A stretch of 64,000 bases of DNA from Pseudonocardia sp. DSM 110487 (GTDB taxonomy: Bacteria; Actinomycetota; Actinomycetes; Mycobacteriales; Pseudonocardiaceae): assembly GCF_019468565.1 (NCBI RefSeq), contig NZ_CP080521.1, positions 3,596,001 to 3,660,000 of the forward strand. The letters are read 5' to 3'. The translations under genes and the position numbers were made by a program. Within the stretch, counting starts at the first letter, position 1, and each line of letters begins with the position of its first letter. Shown here piece by piece: positions 16,226 through 24,558 of this stretch. The notes beneath the pieces were generated by a model. It did no database searches, was not told where the DNA came from, and worked only from the letters and a program-made list of their open reading frames with translations.

Positions 16226-18499
16226 ATGCCGAGTCGTCGTGAGGCACCGCTGATCGCGGTGAAGCAGGCGATCCCGCCGGTTCGCCCCGCAGCGGTGCCG
16301 CGGCCGCGGCTGCACGCCGTCCTGCACGCCGGGCTGGATGCCCGCCTCACGGTCGTCGTGGCGCCGGCAGGGTGGGGAAAGACCACGCTGTTGTCCCAAT
16401 GGGCCCAGGACCCGGCGATGCCCCGCGGCGTCACCTGGGTGTCATTGGACGAGGGCGACGACGACCCGGTCCGGTTCTGGACCTACGTCCTGACCGCGCT
16501 CGACCGCGACGTCGCCGGGCTCACCGGTGCACCGCTGGCGAGCCTGCTCGCTCCCGGGCTCGACCCGGTCGACCTCGCATTGCCGACGCTGCTCAACGAG
16601 CTCACCGCACTCGACACCGAGCACGTCCTGGTTCTCGACGACTACCACCTGCTCGATCACCAGGGCATCCACGAGGGCATGGAGTTCCTCCTCACCTACC
16701 TGCCCACGGCGCTGCGCGTCGTGATCGCCGGTCGCGCGGACCCACAACTGCCGCTGGCCCGGCTCCGGGCGCGGGGTGAGCTCACCGAGCTCAGGGCCGT
16801 GGATCTCCGCTTCACCGTCGAGGAGGGGACCGCCCTGCTGACCGCCGTCGGTGACACCGATTTCGATAGGGCGACCACGACGATGCTGTGCGAGCACACC
16901 GAGGGCTGGGCCGCCGGATTGCAGCTCGCCGCCCTGACGATCCGGGGTTCGCCCCACCCCGCGGCCGCAGCGGCAGCGCTCCAGGGCGACGACCGGCACA
17001 TCCTCGACTACCTCTCCGACGAAGTTGTCGGCGGGCTGCCGGCCGAACATCGTGACCTGCTGGTACGGACGTCCGTCCTCGAACGGCTTTCGGGGGCGCT
17101 GTGCGATGAGGTGCTCGACCGGGTCAGCTCGGCCGCGATCCTGGACGCGCTCGCACGCGCCGACCTGTTCGTGGTGCCCCTGGACTCCCGAGGCGAGTGG
17201 TACCGGTGTCACCGACTCTTCCGAGACGCTCTGCTCCGCCGGCTGGAGCCGAGCGACCCCGCCGAGGCATACCGCGTCCTCGTCCGCGCCGCCGATTGGT
17301 TCCTTGCCCGCGACTACGTCGTCGAGGCGGTCGGGCTCCGCATCCGCGCGGGCGACGAGGACGGCGCGGCGGAGCTCCTGTGTTCGAAGGTGCCGGTGTT
17401 CCTCGAGCGAGGCGCCCTGTCCGCGTACCTCCATCTGGGCCGGCGGCTGTCTGCGTCGCGGGTGTTGCACGACCCGAGGCTGTGCGTGTCCTTGGCCTGG
17501 GCCGCGGGTCTGAGCGGACAGTTCGCGCGAATGGGGCCTTGGCTCGAGGCCGCCGAGCCGCTGATCGGCGACGACGGCAGCGAGCTGGACGGCTGGCACA
17601 CCCTGCGCGGGGCGTGGGCAACGCTGCGCGCGGTCGAGGTCAGCGTGGTTCGAGCCGACGCCGAGGCGGCACTGGCGGCGGCAACTCTGGCCGTCGAGCT
17701 GGAGTCCGATCCGATGGTGGCGGGCTACGCCGTGGCGCGGACGGTCCTCGGCGCGATGCTCAGCTTCGCCGGGCGGACCGCCGAGGCGATCCCTTTCCTC
17801 GAGGATGCGTGGCATCGAGCCAGGGCACTCGACCTACCGGCCCTGCTGGGCCTGCAGGCCGCCAGCATCCTCGCCGCGGCACTCTCCGAGACCGCGCAGG
17901 TCCACCGGCTCCGCCGCCTCCTCGCGGAGGTGGCGCCCGCCGTGCAGGCGGCCGAGGACTTGTGGGGCACCGTGACGGCACCGGGGATCGTCCGGCTACG
18001 CACTGCCGAGGGTCAACTCGCCCACCGGGACGGCGACCTCGGCACCGCCCGCACCAAGCTTCGGCACGCCGCCGAGCTCGCCCGCCCGTACGGTGAGACA
18101 CCGGCGCTGCTCGCGGCGTTGATCGCATTGGCCGGCGTGGAGCTCGACGACCGCGACCGCGCTGCCGCCCGAACGGCGCTGCTGGAGGCACGCGAGATCG
18201 TCGATACCGAGCCCGTGCTGCCGCACTTCGTCCGACTGCTCGAGGCCATGGAACGTCGGGCCGGGCGCGGCGCGGTGCGGGTCGCCCGCCGCACCGGTGT
18301 CCTGATCGAGGAGCTGACCGACCGCGAACAGGCGGTGCTGCGCGCGCTGACCAGCGATGCGACCCAGCGGGAGATCGGCGCCGCCCTCTACTTGTCGATC
18401 AACACGGTCAAGGGCTACACGAAGGTCCTCTACCGGAAGCTCGGCGTGGTCACTCGGCAGGACGCGGTCCGGCAGGCCCGGGCGCTCGGGTTGATCTGA
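16226..18499 (+). CDS. LAL-type (MalT-like) LuxR transcriptional regulator with ATPase domain
   Basis: A 757-residue protein. An NTPase domain starts near residue 40 with Walker A A-P-A-G-W-G-K-T-T-L-L, and V-L-V-L-D-D-Y-H-L is Walker B. A winged-helix and a long helical repeat region follow, and a C-terminal LuxR HTH (L-T-D-R-E-Q-A-V-L-R-A-L ... E-I-G-A-A-L-Y-L-S-I-N-T-V-K-G-Y-T) occupies the last 65 residues. Such proteins are ATP- and ligand-dependent activators. ATG at 16226 is chosen because upstream sequence in the frame has no family resemblance. Targets are unknown; the minus-strand run starting at 15,732 and the small gene at 15,901 are the nearest candidates. Confidence 0.9.
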   Translation: MPSRREAPLIAVKQAIPPVRPAAVPRPRLHAVLHAGLDARLTVVVAPAGWGKTTLLSQWAQDPAMPRGVTWVSLDEGDDDPVRFWTYVLTALDRDVAGLTGAPLASLLAPGLDPVDLALPTLLNELTALDTEHVLVLDDYHLLDHQGIHEGMEFLLTYLPTALRVVIAGRADPQLPLARLRARGELTELRAVDLRFTVEEGTALLTAVGDTDFDRATTTMLCEHTEGWAAGLQLAALTIRGSPHPAAAAAALQGDDRHILDYLSDEVVGGLPAEHRDLLVRTSVLERLSGALCDEVLDRVSSAAILDALARADLFVVPLDSRGEWYRCHRLFRDALLRRLEPSDPAEAYRVLVRAADWFLARDYVVEAVGLRIRAGDEDGAAELLCSKVPVFLERGALSAYLHLGRRLSASRVLHDPRLCVSLAWAAGLSGQFARMGPWLEAAEPLIGDDGSELDGWHTLRGAWATLRAVEVSVVRADAEAALAAATLAVELESDPMVAGYAVARTVLGAMLSFAGRTAEAIPFLEDAWHRARALDLPALLGLQAASILAAALSETAQVHRLRRLLAEVAPAVQAAEDLWGTVTAPGIVRLRTAEGQLAHRDGDLGTARTKLRHAAELARPYGETPALLAALIALAGVELDDRDRAAARTALLEAREIVDTEPVLPHFVRLLEAMERRAGRGAVRVARRTGVLIEELTDREQAVLRALTSDATQREIGAALYLSINTVKGYTKVLYRKLGVVTRQDAVRQARALGLI

Positions 18500-18580
18500 G
18501 CGTCACAACCTGAACCGATGATCATGCTTGTGACAGGTTAGAGCTCGGGCCGCAAGGGGATCTCCCCCGACCTCCGACGG

Positions 18581-18702
18581 CATTGACTGCTTCGGTGGAG
18601 CAAATGTGGAGCACGGCATTGCGCCAAGTGGGTCTGAACGACGCTGAGGTGTGTCGTGCTGCACCGCGCCAAGCAATGGATTCTCTGTCTTCAAGAAGAT
18701 CA
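18581..18702. repeat. Dispersed repeat, intact copy (empty-site version of the IS-interrupted copy at 46.6/48.8 kb)
   Basis: This 122-bp block aligns with 46,573-46,613 joined to 48,769-48,851. Shared landmarks are CATTGAC, then GGTGGAGCAAATGTGGAGCA, the trinucleotide ATT (AGT in the other copy), GCGCCAA, GACGCTGAG and GGATTCTCTGT. A shorter relative of the central part (GGAGCGAATCTGGAGC) lies at about 22,970. No gene is recognisable in it; its proximity to integrase/att-like sequence suggests it is linked to old integration sites. Confidence 0.7.
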
Positions 18703-18723
18703 CGCGGTGGCCGCCCTATTCGT

Positions 18724-19197
18724 CTATGCCACGCCCCTCGCCAGGGCCTGCGCACACCACTCTGCTGGACGCCACTCCCCGACCTTCTCGAAGGATCGCC
18801 ACAGATAGATATCCATCGGGGCATCCACCATCCCCGGGAGTGGCTGGAGGCGTGTGAGGTGCACTGGCTCCCCGACGGGAGCCCAGCCGCTTTCCTCCAC
18901 TGCTTCGCGGGCTGCTGCTTCGGCAGGCTGCTCGTTCGCTTCTACTAGTCCGCCAAGCAGCTCGTAGCCCCACTCGTCGGTCGCGAAGCGGTGCCGGTGC
19001 ACCATCAGTACCTCGTCATCATCGTTGACGAGAGCAGCAATCGCTACTGGCTTCATGTGAACGACGTGGTGCTCGAACCGACTTCCATCGGGTGTCTCGA
19101 TATCGACGAGCGTCAACCGAACCCACTCATTGTCGTAAACAGTGTGCTCACCGAATCGCTTTGTTCGGTGAGCATCCGGCTGTCTTGGGTCGGTCAC
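18724..19197 (-). CDS. Nudix hydrolase (ADP-ribose pyrophosphatase-like), C terminus probably cut short
   Basis: A 157-residue protein. The Nudix box is complete: G-L-V-E-A-N-E-Q-P-A-E-A-A-A-R-E-A-V-E-E-S-G-W, fitting G-x5-E-x7-R-E-x-x-E-E-x-G, so metal-dependent hydrolysis of a nucleoside diphosphate derivative is expected. The usual C-terminal strand and helix of the ADP-ribose group (E-W-V-P-L-like) are absent; after F-E-K-V-G-E-W the sequence is unlike the family, and this is next to the repeat at 18,581-18,702. Start taken as the GTG at 19197; an upstream ATG would add 14 residues. It may be functional or a relic. Confidence 0.7.
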   Translation of the reverse strand: MTDPRQPDAHRTKRFGEHTVYDNEWVRLTLVDIETPDGSRFEHHVVHMKPVAIAALVNDDDEVLMVHRHRFATDEWGYELLGGLVEANEQPAEAAAREAVEESGWAPVGEPVHLTRLQPLPGMVDAPMDIYLWRSFEKVGEWRPAEWCAQALARGVA

Positions 19198-19316
19198 GGG
19201 CGACGAGTCTAGCAGCGGGAGAGCCACGCAGCCGTTCAAGAAACGGGCGTTCGGCGCGCAGCACGGTGATCAACAGATGCGCACATCACACAAGAAAAGA
19301 GTGCAATGGCGAAGCC

Positions 19317-20045
19317 TTAATGTGCAGAGGCGGACTCTTGTAGCAATGCGACGCAACGTTCGGACGCCAAAAACTCCCGCGCTGGGATACTAACCGCCCA
19401 GTGGCTATCGAATCGCTGCCGCAAGAACTGAGCAAGCTTCTCGCCTCGCGGTCGAACGCCTCCTAACTGTTCATGCGTATGGCCCGAGAACGCAAGATAT
19501 ATCGTTTCATCGTCGATGATGACCATACTCATAGGCTCTACGGCGCCAGCACCTGTATCTAATACGCGCACATAGTAGCTCGGAATACTATTGTCGAGGT
19601 CCGCTTGCGCGCGACACCACTCGACCATCTCCTTGTTGTTAACGGAAATGATCCTTCGAACGGTTCTTCTCCTAGTGCGAGCAAATTCGACAATGTCTTC
19701 AAAGTATCTTTCACATGCATCGCCAACTGCCTCACCGGGGGGAGCATCTCTGAAATAGGTTGCACGGATCTCACGCTTACCTCGACGCACTGACTCGGCA
19801 GCGGTAGTGTAAAAGTCTTGAGCGCTCTCAAAGAAGCTTTCGCGATTCCGCCCTCCACGTACCTCGACGCGAAGATCGCGCACCTGCTTTAGAATGAAAA
19901 ACACGGCAGCGAAGAGGGCGGCCTCAAGTCCCTTTTCGAGCAATGGAAACACGTCTTTAAAGAAGGAGAGGAGAAAGCAAGCAACAAGGAAGATGGCGAG
20001 GGCCCACTCCTCGTAAACTTCAGACTTTGTTTCGGAGTTCATCAT
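19317..20045 (-). CDS. Two-helix membrane protein with a cytosolic PLD-like (catalytically degenerate) domain, function unknown
   Basis: A 242-residue protein. Two hydrophobic segments near residues 15-33 and 38-55 form an N-terminal hairpin, then a basic linker and a soluble domain from about 75. That domain has helix-strand patterns (G-K-R-E-I-R-A-T-Y-F, R-R-I-I-S-V-N-N-K, S-M-V-I-I-D-D-E-T-I-Y-L-A-F-S-G) resembling one half of a phospholipase-D-like fold but without an H-K-D motif. AAGGAGG five bases before the ATG at 20045 is an ideal ribosome-binding site. Codon use is A/T-richer than the flanks, suggesting transfer. No enzymatic role can be assigned; a sensor or effector at the membrane is possible. 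Confidence 0.65.
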   Translation of the reverse strand: MMNSETKSEVYEEWALAIFLVACFLLSFFKDVFPLLEKGLEAALFAAVFFILKQVRDLRVEVRGGRNRESFFESAQDFYTTAAESVRRGKREIRATYFRDAPPGEAVGDACERYFEDIVEFARTRRRTVRRIISVNNKEMVEWCRAQADLDNSIPSYYVRVLDTGAGAVEPMSMVIIDDETIYLAFSGHTHEQLGGVRPRGEKLAQFLRQRFDSHWAVSIPAREFLASERCVALLQESASAH

Positions 20046-20302
20046 TGCACCCTCCTTGCTTCCTTGTGACGAGCGCACCCTTGACAGGGCTAAGCAGTGC
20101 CTCAGCCAAGTGGGGCGTCCCCCGATGTCGCTCTTGGTCGCAACCCGGATCATCCGGCCGTTCCCACCCGCTCATGCTCATCAAGCTCGCGAAGAGTCAC
20201 TGCCGTGTTACCGCATGCGGCCGTCGCCTGGTGCACTCGCCCTGCCGTACCTTCTCCGAAGGCCGCTTCCCCGCCCAGTCGCACCATCTGGAAGGGGGAG
20301 CC

Positions 20303-20629
20303 ATGTACAAACCGTGGTCCGCATCACATGCACAGCCACTACCGCCACTGGACCGCCCGGTCTGGATCGACCTTGAGGCGTTCTGGGGACCGCCCGACGA
20401 CGGCACTGCTGAGGCTGACGATCCCCCGCCTGGCGGCCTCCTTGTCGCCACCGGACGCGTCCCCGGCCTACTGAAGCGCTGGGCTCGCTCCACGGACGGC
20501 CGGTGGTTCGGCCGCGTGAACTTCAAGATCACTGACTCATACGGCGCCCAAGTTGCCGAGCACGTGTCTGTGCTCGTGCCAGCACACGCGTTGAAACCTC
20601 GCCGGCGAGCGCATACCCAGCACTGCTGA
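20303..20629 (+). CDS. Small orphan protein
   Basis: A 108-residue soluble protein. GAAGGGGGAGCC before the ATG at 20303 is a strong ribosome-binding site, which sets the start. Recognisable features are a Trp-rich segment (P-V-W-I-D-L-E-A-F-W-G-P-P) and a C-terminal half (R-W-F-G-R-V-N-F-K-I-T-D-S-Y-G) with alternating hydrophobic residues. I recall similar proteins only as hypothetical actinobacterial proteins in mobile regions. Divergent from the two-helix membrane protein gene. Confidence 0.6.
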   Translation: MYKPWSASHAQPLPPLDRPVWIDLEAFWGPPDDGTAEADDPPPGGLLVATGRVPGLLKRWARSTDGRWFGRVNFKITDSYGAQVAEHVSVLVPAHALKPRRRAHTQHC

Positions 20630-20906
20630 CAGCGCGCCCTGACAGCAACGACCCCAACATCTGGCCGACCGCCAGCGAACCCAGGCTCAAGGGCAGCCCA
20701 GGTCATCGACTGTCCCGGACCCTCGGAGACACCAAGAGCTCGATTTTGGTTCCGATGGCTCGTTGTGGACACCGGCAGACCACCCTCGTCCTGATCGCGT
20801 ATCACCGCACGAACTTGACGCCTCTCCAACCTGGCGTGCAGAGAGTGCTTCGGGATGCTCTTCGGCGGGCGAATCATGCCCTTCAGCGCCTGGAGGAGTG
20901 GTTCTC

Positions 20907-21616
20907 ATGGTGTGGACAAGATCCGACAAGATCTCGGCGGGTAGCTTGGTCATCGCCCTTCTGGCTCTACTGTACGGACCGGGAAAGGACTATCAAACAG
21001 CACAATCTGTTCCTTCGGCACAGATTGAAATCATGAAAGTATGTGAGACTGTGCTGAAGGGCCAGCCTCTGAGGATCCGACCGAAGAACCGGTACCTGGT
21101 CAGTCGACGACGGATGGAAAGCCGAACGAGGCAGAGTCGTTGGCTCCCCCCGCTCCAGATGTGCCAGCACCAAGCGGCACGATATACACAGCGTGTGATG
21201 TCCAGTCTATCGAGTCGATAGAACCAGACACAAGCCTCAATGGTAGAGCGCAGAGGACCATCTACTTTGATGAAGTGCAAATCAGAGGAGTATCCAATAA
21301 TGTTCCCGCAGATAGAGATCTATGGATTGTACTCCGTCCGGAGGATGATGGACGATACTATCCAGTGGCACGCGCAAGAAAGCTAAGCGACGGCGCTTGG
21401 AGCCTAAGGAATTGGCCCTTTGATCGAATCCAAATACCCAAACCAAAGGTGACGTACGACGTATTCTTATATATGGCTGATAGTCAATCATCGCGCCAAT
21501 TAGCAACCTGGGATGAAAGAGAAGACGGGAAACCTAGAGAGCAGTACGAAGGTATGCCGAGCCTCCCTCCCAACCTCGTCCTCCTAGGTTCAGCGTCGAT
21601 TAAGCGGCCGACATAG
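20907..21616 (+). pseudogene. Membrane-anchored extracytoplasmic protein split by a frameshift
   Basis: The first part (ATG 20907, frame 3) encodes a basic start and one hydrophobic helix (S-A-G-S-L-V-I-A-L-L-A-L-L). A different frame, open from about 21,047, encodes an acidic Pro/Ser-rich linker (D-P-T-E-E-P-V-P-G-Q-S-T-T-D-G) and then a beta-rich domain (G-T-I-Y-T-A-C-D ... L-W-I-V-L-R-P-E-D-D-G-R-Y-Y-P-V) ending at 21616. Helix, linker and domain together make a plausible single protein, so a net shift between about 20,970 and 21,047 is inferred. Low-GC codon use in the second half. Function unknown. Confidence 0.5.
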
Positions 21617-22242
21617 CGCCTTTGGAGCTACCATGCTGGCCGGGTCAGGTCTAGGCCGGATGGTTTCGGCAAGGTTCGATCAAGACGCAACTGTGCTTAT
21701 CTTAGGTCTTCTGATTCAGTTATCAACGATCATGCTCGCTCGCTTCCGGACTGGTGGCGGCCGATGTAGTAGTCGTGTAGCACGACCCCCAGATCAGCGA
21801 TACCGAGGCCCACCTCGCCCCACATGCGTCCGCTGGCCACAGTCAGATTCACACCAACCTGCCGAGGCTTCGGTGAGCGAGGGGGTCGCCGGGTTGACAG
21901 CACGACCCGACAGCAACGAGCCCGGACTCGCACATCGGCCAGGCAGCTCAGGACCAGCATCGATCCTGGACAAGAACGAGCGCAGACGGCCTCAGACGGC
22001 CGAGCCGAGCCTACGGATCAAGGGGTAGGGGTACAGCTGCGAAGTACAGCAACGCCAGCTGTCGTGGGCAGCTCAGGCGATCTTCGACATGCCCCTGACC
22101 TCGCACGAAGCCCCTCGAAGCTCGATCGCCACGAGTTCACACCGAAGAGGTAGCGAGCGGGACGCATACACGGCCACTGTTCGCTGGCGCCGACCAGCGC
22201 TAGCCTGGGGCGCTTCCGCACCACGAAGGGGAGGGCGGACGA
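21617..22242. other. Intergenic, no gene recognised
   Basis: A 626-bp gap. It starts A/T-rich and becomes GC-rich to the right. Frames on both strands are short or lack ribosome-binding sites and any family resemblance. The last 20 bases contain GGGGAGGGCGG, the ribosome-binding site of the next gene. Confidence 0.5.
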
Positions 22243-22629
22243 ATGGCCGCGACCGAACCAAACCAGGTGATCGAGCAATTCGCGGAGTGCTTCAACTCGG
22301 GTGATGTTGAAGGCCTCGCCTCGCTGTACGAGGACGGAGCCGCCTTCATACCGCAGCCGGGCACAGTGCTCTCGGATGCCGCCGGATTGCGGGCAGCGCT
22401 CCAGGGCTTCCTGGACACGAAGGGAACCCTAACCATCGTCTCGACATCAGCGGTGGTCAAGGACGACCTGGCCCTGACGCACAGCCACTGGCGGCTCGAC
22501 ATCCCCGGTGGCGAGGCAATGGATCACACGTCGGCTGAGCTGGCCCGCCGCCAGCCGGACGGGACCTGGAAGTATGCCATCGACAATCCCTATGGGGGCG
22601 AAGTCCTCGGCGACCCAGCTGATCGATAG
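22243..22629 (+). CDS. NTF2-like protein, DUF4440/YybH type
   Basis: A 128-residue protein starting E-P-N-Q-V-I-E-Q-F-A-E-C-F-N-S-G-D-V-E-G-L-A-S-L-Y-E, the characteristic first two helices of YybH/SgcJ-type NTF2-like proteins, followed by G-L-R-A-A-L-Q-G-F-L and a closing G-T-W-K-Y-A-I-D-N-P-Y-G strand. The family includes small ligand-binding proteins and isomerases; the substrate is not deducible. GGGAGGGCGGACGA precedes the ATG. Base composition is normal for the host, unlike the genes to its left. Confidence 0.8.
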   Translation: MAATEPNQVIEQFAECFNSGDVEGLASLYEDGAAFIPQPGTVLSDAAGLRAALQGFLDTKGTLTIVSTSAVVKDDLALTHSHWRLDIPGGEAMDHTSAELARRQPDGTWKYAIDNPYGGEVLGDPADR

Positions 22630-22776
22630 CGCTCGTCTCTGCGGTGCCAAGTGACACGATGAGTGACTAGGTGAGTGACAACCAACGCGACGTAGCGTGG
22701 ACGCTGCCGGACGTCAATGGACGCTTGACCTGCACAGACGGCGCGAATACGCAGTACCTGGGGTCAAGGCCAGTGC

Positions 22777-22819
22777 CTGGGGGTCAAGGGGTCGCAGGTT
22801 CAAATCCTGTCGTCCCGAC
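22777..22819 (+). tRNA. 3' half of a tRNA-Pro gene (attachment-site relic)
   Basis: From the anticodon loop onward the sequence matches tRNA-Pro(GGG): loop and 3' anticodon stem (TGGGGGTCAAG), variable loop, T arm GCAGG-TTCAAAT-CCTGT and acceptor 3' strand CGTCCCGAC. No 5' half (it would begin CGGGACG and include a D arm) is found upstream. A partial second copy of the anticodon-loop stretch (CCTGGGGTCAAGG) lies at 22,757-22,769. Partial 3' tRNA copies of this length are the standard scar left by tyrosine-recombinase elements; pSAM2-type elements use tRNA-Pro. Not a functional tRNA. Confidence 0.7.
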
Positions 22820-22824
22820 GGCGC

Positions 22825-22861
22825 GATGGGCGGTTCCCTTGCTACTGGGGAGCCGCCCATC
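22825..22861 (+). terminator. Hairpin directly after the tRNA-Pro fragment
   Basis: GATGGGCGGTTCC pairs with GGAGCCGCCCATC (13 bp, one G-T pair) around a short loop, 6 bp after the tRNA 3' end. No T run follows, which is common in actinobacteria. It looks like the original tRNA terminator, which suggests the chromosome side is to the right and the integrated DNA to the left. Confidence 0.6.
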
Positions 22862-23992
22862 AGTCTATCTACCAGCGGAAACGCCCGCTTCTAACGATCT
22901 TCAGTTGATCATTACTTGATCTTGCTCGGCTGTCCACCGTGGTCGTTAAGCGGCAAACAGGAGCGAATCTGGAGCGGCGTGCCCCCGGCTTTGACTGAAC
23001 CCGCCATATGGGGTCAGCTTCCTTGTCGAGATCGCACCAAATGGGGTCAAGAGTGGCCGACGTCACATGGCGGCGGTTAGGGCACCGGAGCCGTCCGACG
23101 CCCGTGTTTCTCAGGTCAGAACCCGTCGCGGTGGTAACGCTGTAGGGGACTGCTGGACTGCGTGAGACGCCCACCCACTCGACGGGTTTGCGTGAAGACG
23201 ATCGGGTCATGCTGAAGGCGCCCATCGGGTATACAGGGCGAGGCACGGGTTGCCAGTTGCTGATGAACGTGATCAGTCGCGCTCCCTGATCGTTCATGGT
23301 TGGCCAGCACGGGCAACGCAACCTGGCCGGTATGGGCACGCATCACTGGCGGCGGTCGCCGATGGCTCGGGCGAGGCAAGCGGGGCACACAGATATGCCA
23401 GGCCGAAGCGGTGCACCGCGACGCGCGGAGCCTGTCGATGGTCGCCGAGACTCCGAGGAATCGCGACCCGGGCCAGTCGCCGTCGCTGGCGCTCACACGC
23501 CGACTGCGGCAAGCGTCGTTTTTGCAGCACAGCCGCGCGGCGCCTCTACCAGCACAAACCGTCCAGTCTGACCCGGTCGGCTGATGTGGCCGCCCTTCTT
23601 GTTCGGGGCGGCGGCGAGCGCGAGGATCCGCACAGATCTCCGATCGGGTGACGGGGAGTGTGATCATTCTGGCGGAGGAGGCCGACGCCCGCGGCTTGGA
23701 ACTCGCATGTCGCAGCGATGCGGGCGGAACGATGGTGGGATCGGGGAAGCTCGCAGGGCGCAGCCCAGCCCCCGCAGCTGATCTTCGCTCACATCGAGCG
23801 ATGGATGGCCCGCAACTGCGGCCACGGCTCTTCAGGGGGGCTTCCCGGCGTTGGGGCGGCGTTGCCGTCGACGCCTGCGGGAATGCGCGACCTACGACTG
23901 CGACTGAGCTGGGAGGGATTGTCTGCCGTTCGAAGAGAGCCCGAGTGTGGCGAGCCGACAGATCGCGGCCCACCACACTCACGAAATGGTGG
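22862..23992. other. 1.1-kb stretch without a recognisable gene
   Basis: Several long open frames exist on both strands, as expected for GC-rich DNA, but none has a ribosome-binding site with family resemblance. It contains a relative of the dispersed repeat (GGAGCGAATCTGGAGC near 22,970). The stretch looks like decayed sequence at an old integration boundary. Confidence 0.45.
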
Positions 23993-24400
23993 CTAACCGT
24001 TGAGCTGTCTGACGGCCTCGACGATCTCCGGGTCGTCGGACTGCAGCCGTCCGGCGAATCCGGCCATCTCCAGGGGGTAGTGGTTCATCATGATGAGCGT
24101 CTCGTCGGTGTTGGCCAGGCCGGAGTAGGCCTCGCCCACTGCCGCATGGATCTTGGCCGCCATCACGCGTCGGGCGTCGATGCTGTTCAGCTCGGGAGCC
24201 TCCAGGAAGCACATCGGCCGGGGCGGCTCGGCTCCGACCCGCCCGTCCTGGGCGATGTTCTCGGCCGGGTACTCCCGCAGCCACACGCGGACGTCCTGGA
24301 ACTGGTAGGCCTCCTCGATCGCATCGCTGACCTGCCGCATCAGCTTCTGCTTGGTCCCTGCGTCCGCTCCGACCGGAGCGTCGATCAACATAATCGGCAC
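23993..24400 (-). CDS. Tautomerase superfamily protein (two 4-OT-like halves)
   Basis: A 135-residue protein. After the GTG start comes Pro2 (P-I-M-L-I-D-A-P-V-G), the N-terminal proline that serves as catalytic base in tautomerases once Met is removed. A second half begins near P-M-C-F-L-E-A-P-E-L and repeats the beta-alpha-beta pattern, so this is a fused two-domain form as in cis-CaaD/MSAD-like members. It probably handles enol or halogenated acid intermediates, but the substrate is unknown. GTG at 24400 is chosen over an upstream ATG because it puts Pro next to the start and follows ACGAGGAGTCCAG. Divergent from an HxlR regulator. Confidence 0.78.
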   Translation of the reverse strand: MPIMLIDAPVGADAGTKQKLMRQVSDAIEEAYQFQDVRVWLREYPAENIAQDGRVGAEPPRPMCFLEAPELNSIDARRVMAAKIHAAVGEAYSGLANTDETLIMMNHYPLEMAGFAGRLQSDDPEIVEAVRQLNG

Positions 24401-24478
24401 CTGGACTCCTCGTTCCTTCGAGTCACTGCTCGGATCACCGGCTCGGCACCGGAGCGGTCGGTTCATGCCCCAACTGCT

Positions 24479-24522
24479 AGTCGAACAGTACGACTATGAA
24501 GTTGGAAAAAGCAACTATGAAG
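24479..24522. promoter_or_regulatory. Putative HxlR operator: inverted repeat plus 21-bp-spaced direct repeats
   Basis: AGTCG-aacagta-CGACT (24479-24495) overlaps the first of two ACTATGAAG direct repeats at 24493-24501 and 24514-24522, exactly 21 bp apart (two helical turns). It lies in the divergent gap between the tautomerase and HxlR genes in an A/T-rich patch. Confidence 0.55.
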
Positions 24523-24558
24523 ACGAACTGTCCGATCTCTGCTGGTAGAGTCGGGTCT

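Noticed and set aside
18503..18535. GTCACAA / TTGTGAC inverted repeat after the LAL gene as a terminator
   Set aside because: Only 7 bp with a 19-base loop and an interleaved second pair; too weak to call.
20081..20110. TTGACA box upstream of the small orphan gene at 20,303 as a sigma-70 promoter
   Set aside because: No -10-like sequence at the right distance.
23116..23982. A 288-codon minus-strand open frame in the gap before the tautomerase
   Set aside because: Residue composition is dominated by Arg/Ser/Pro/Ala as in shadow frames, no ribosome-binding site, no family resemblance.
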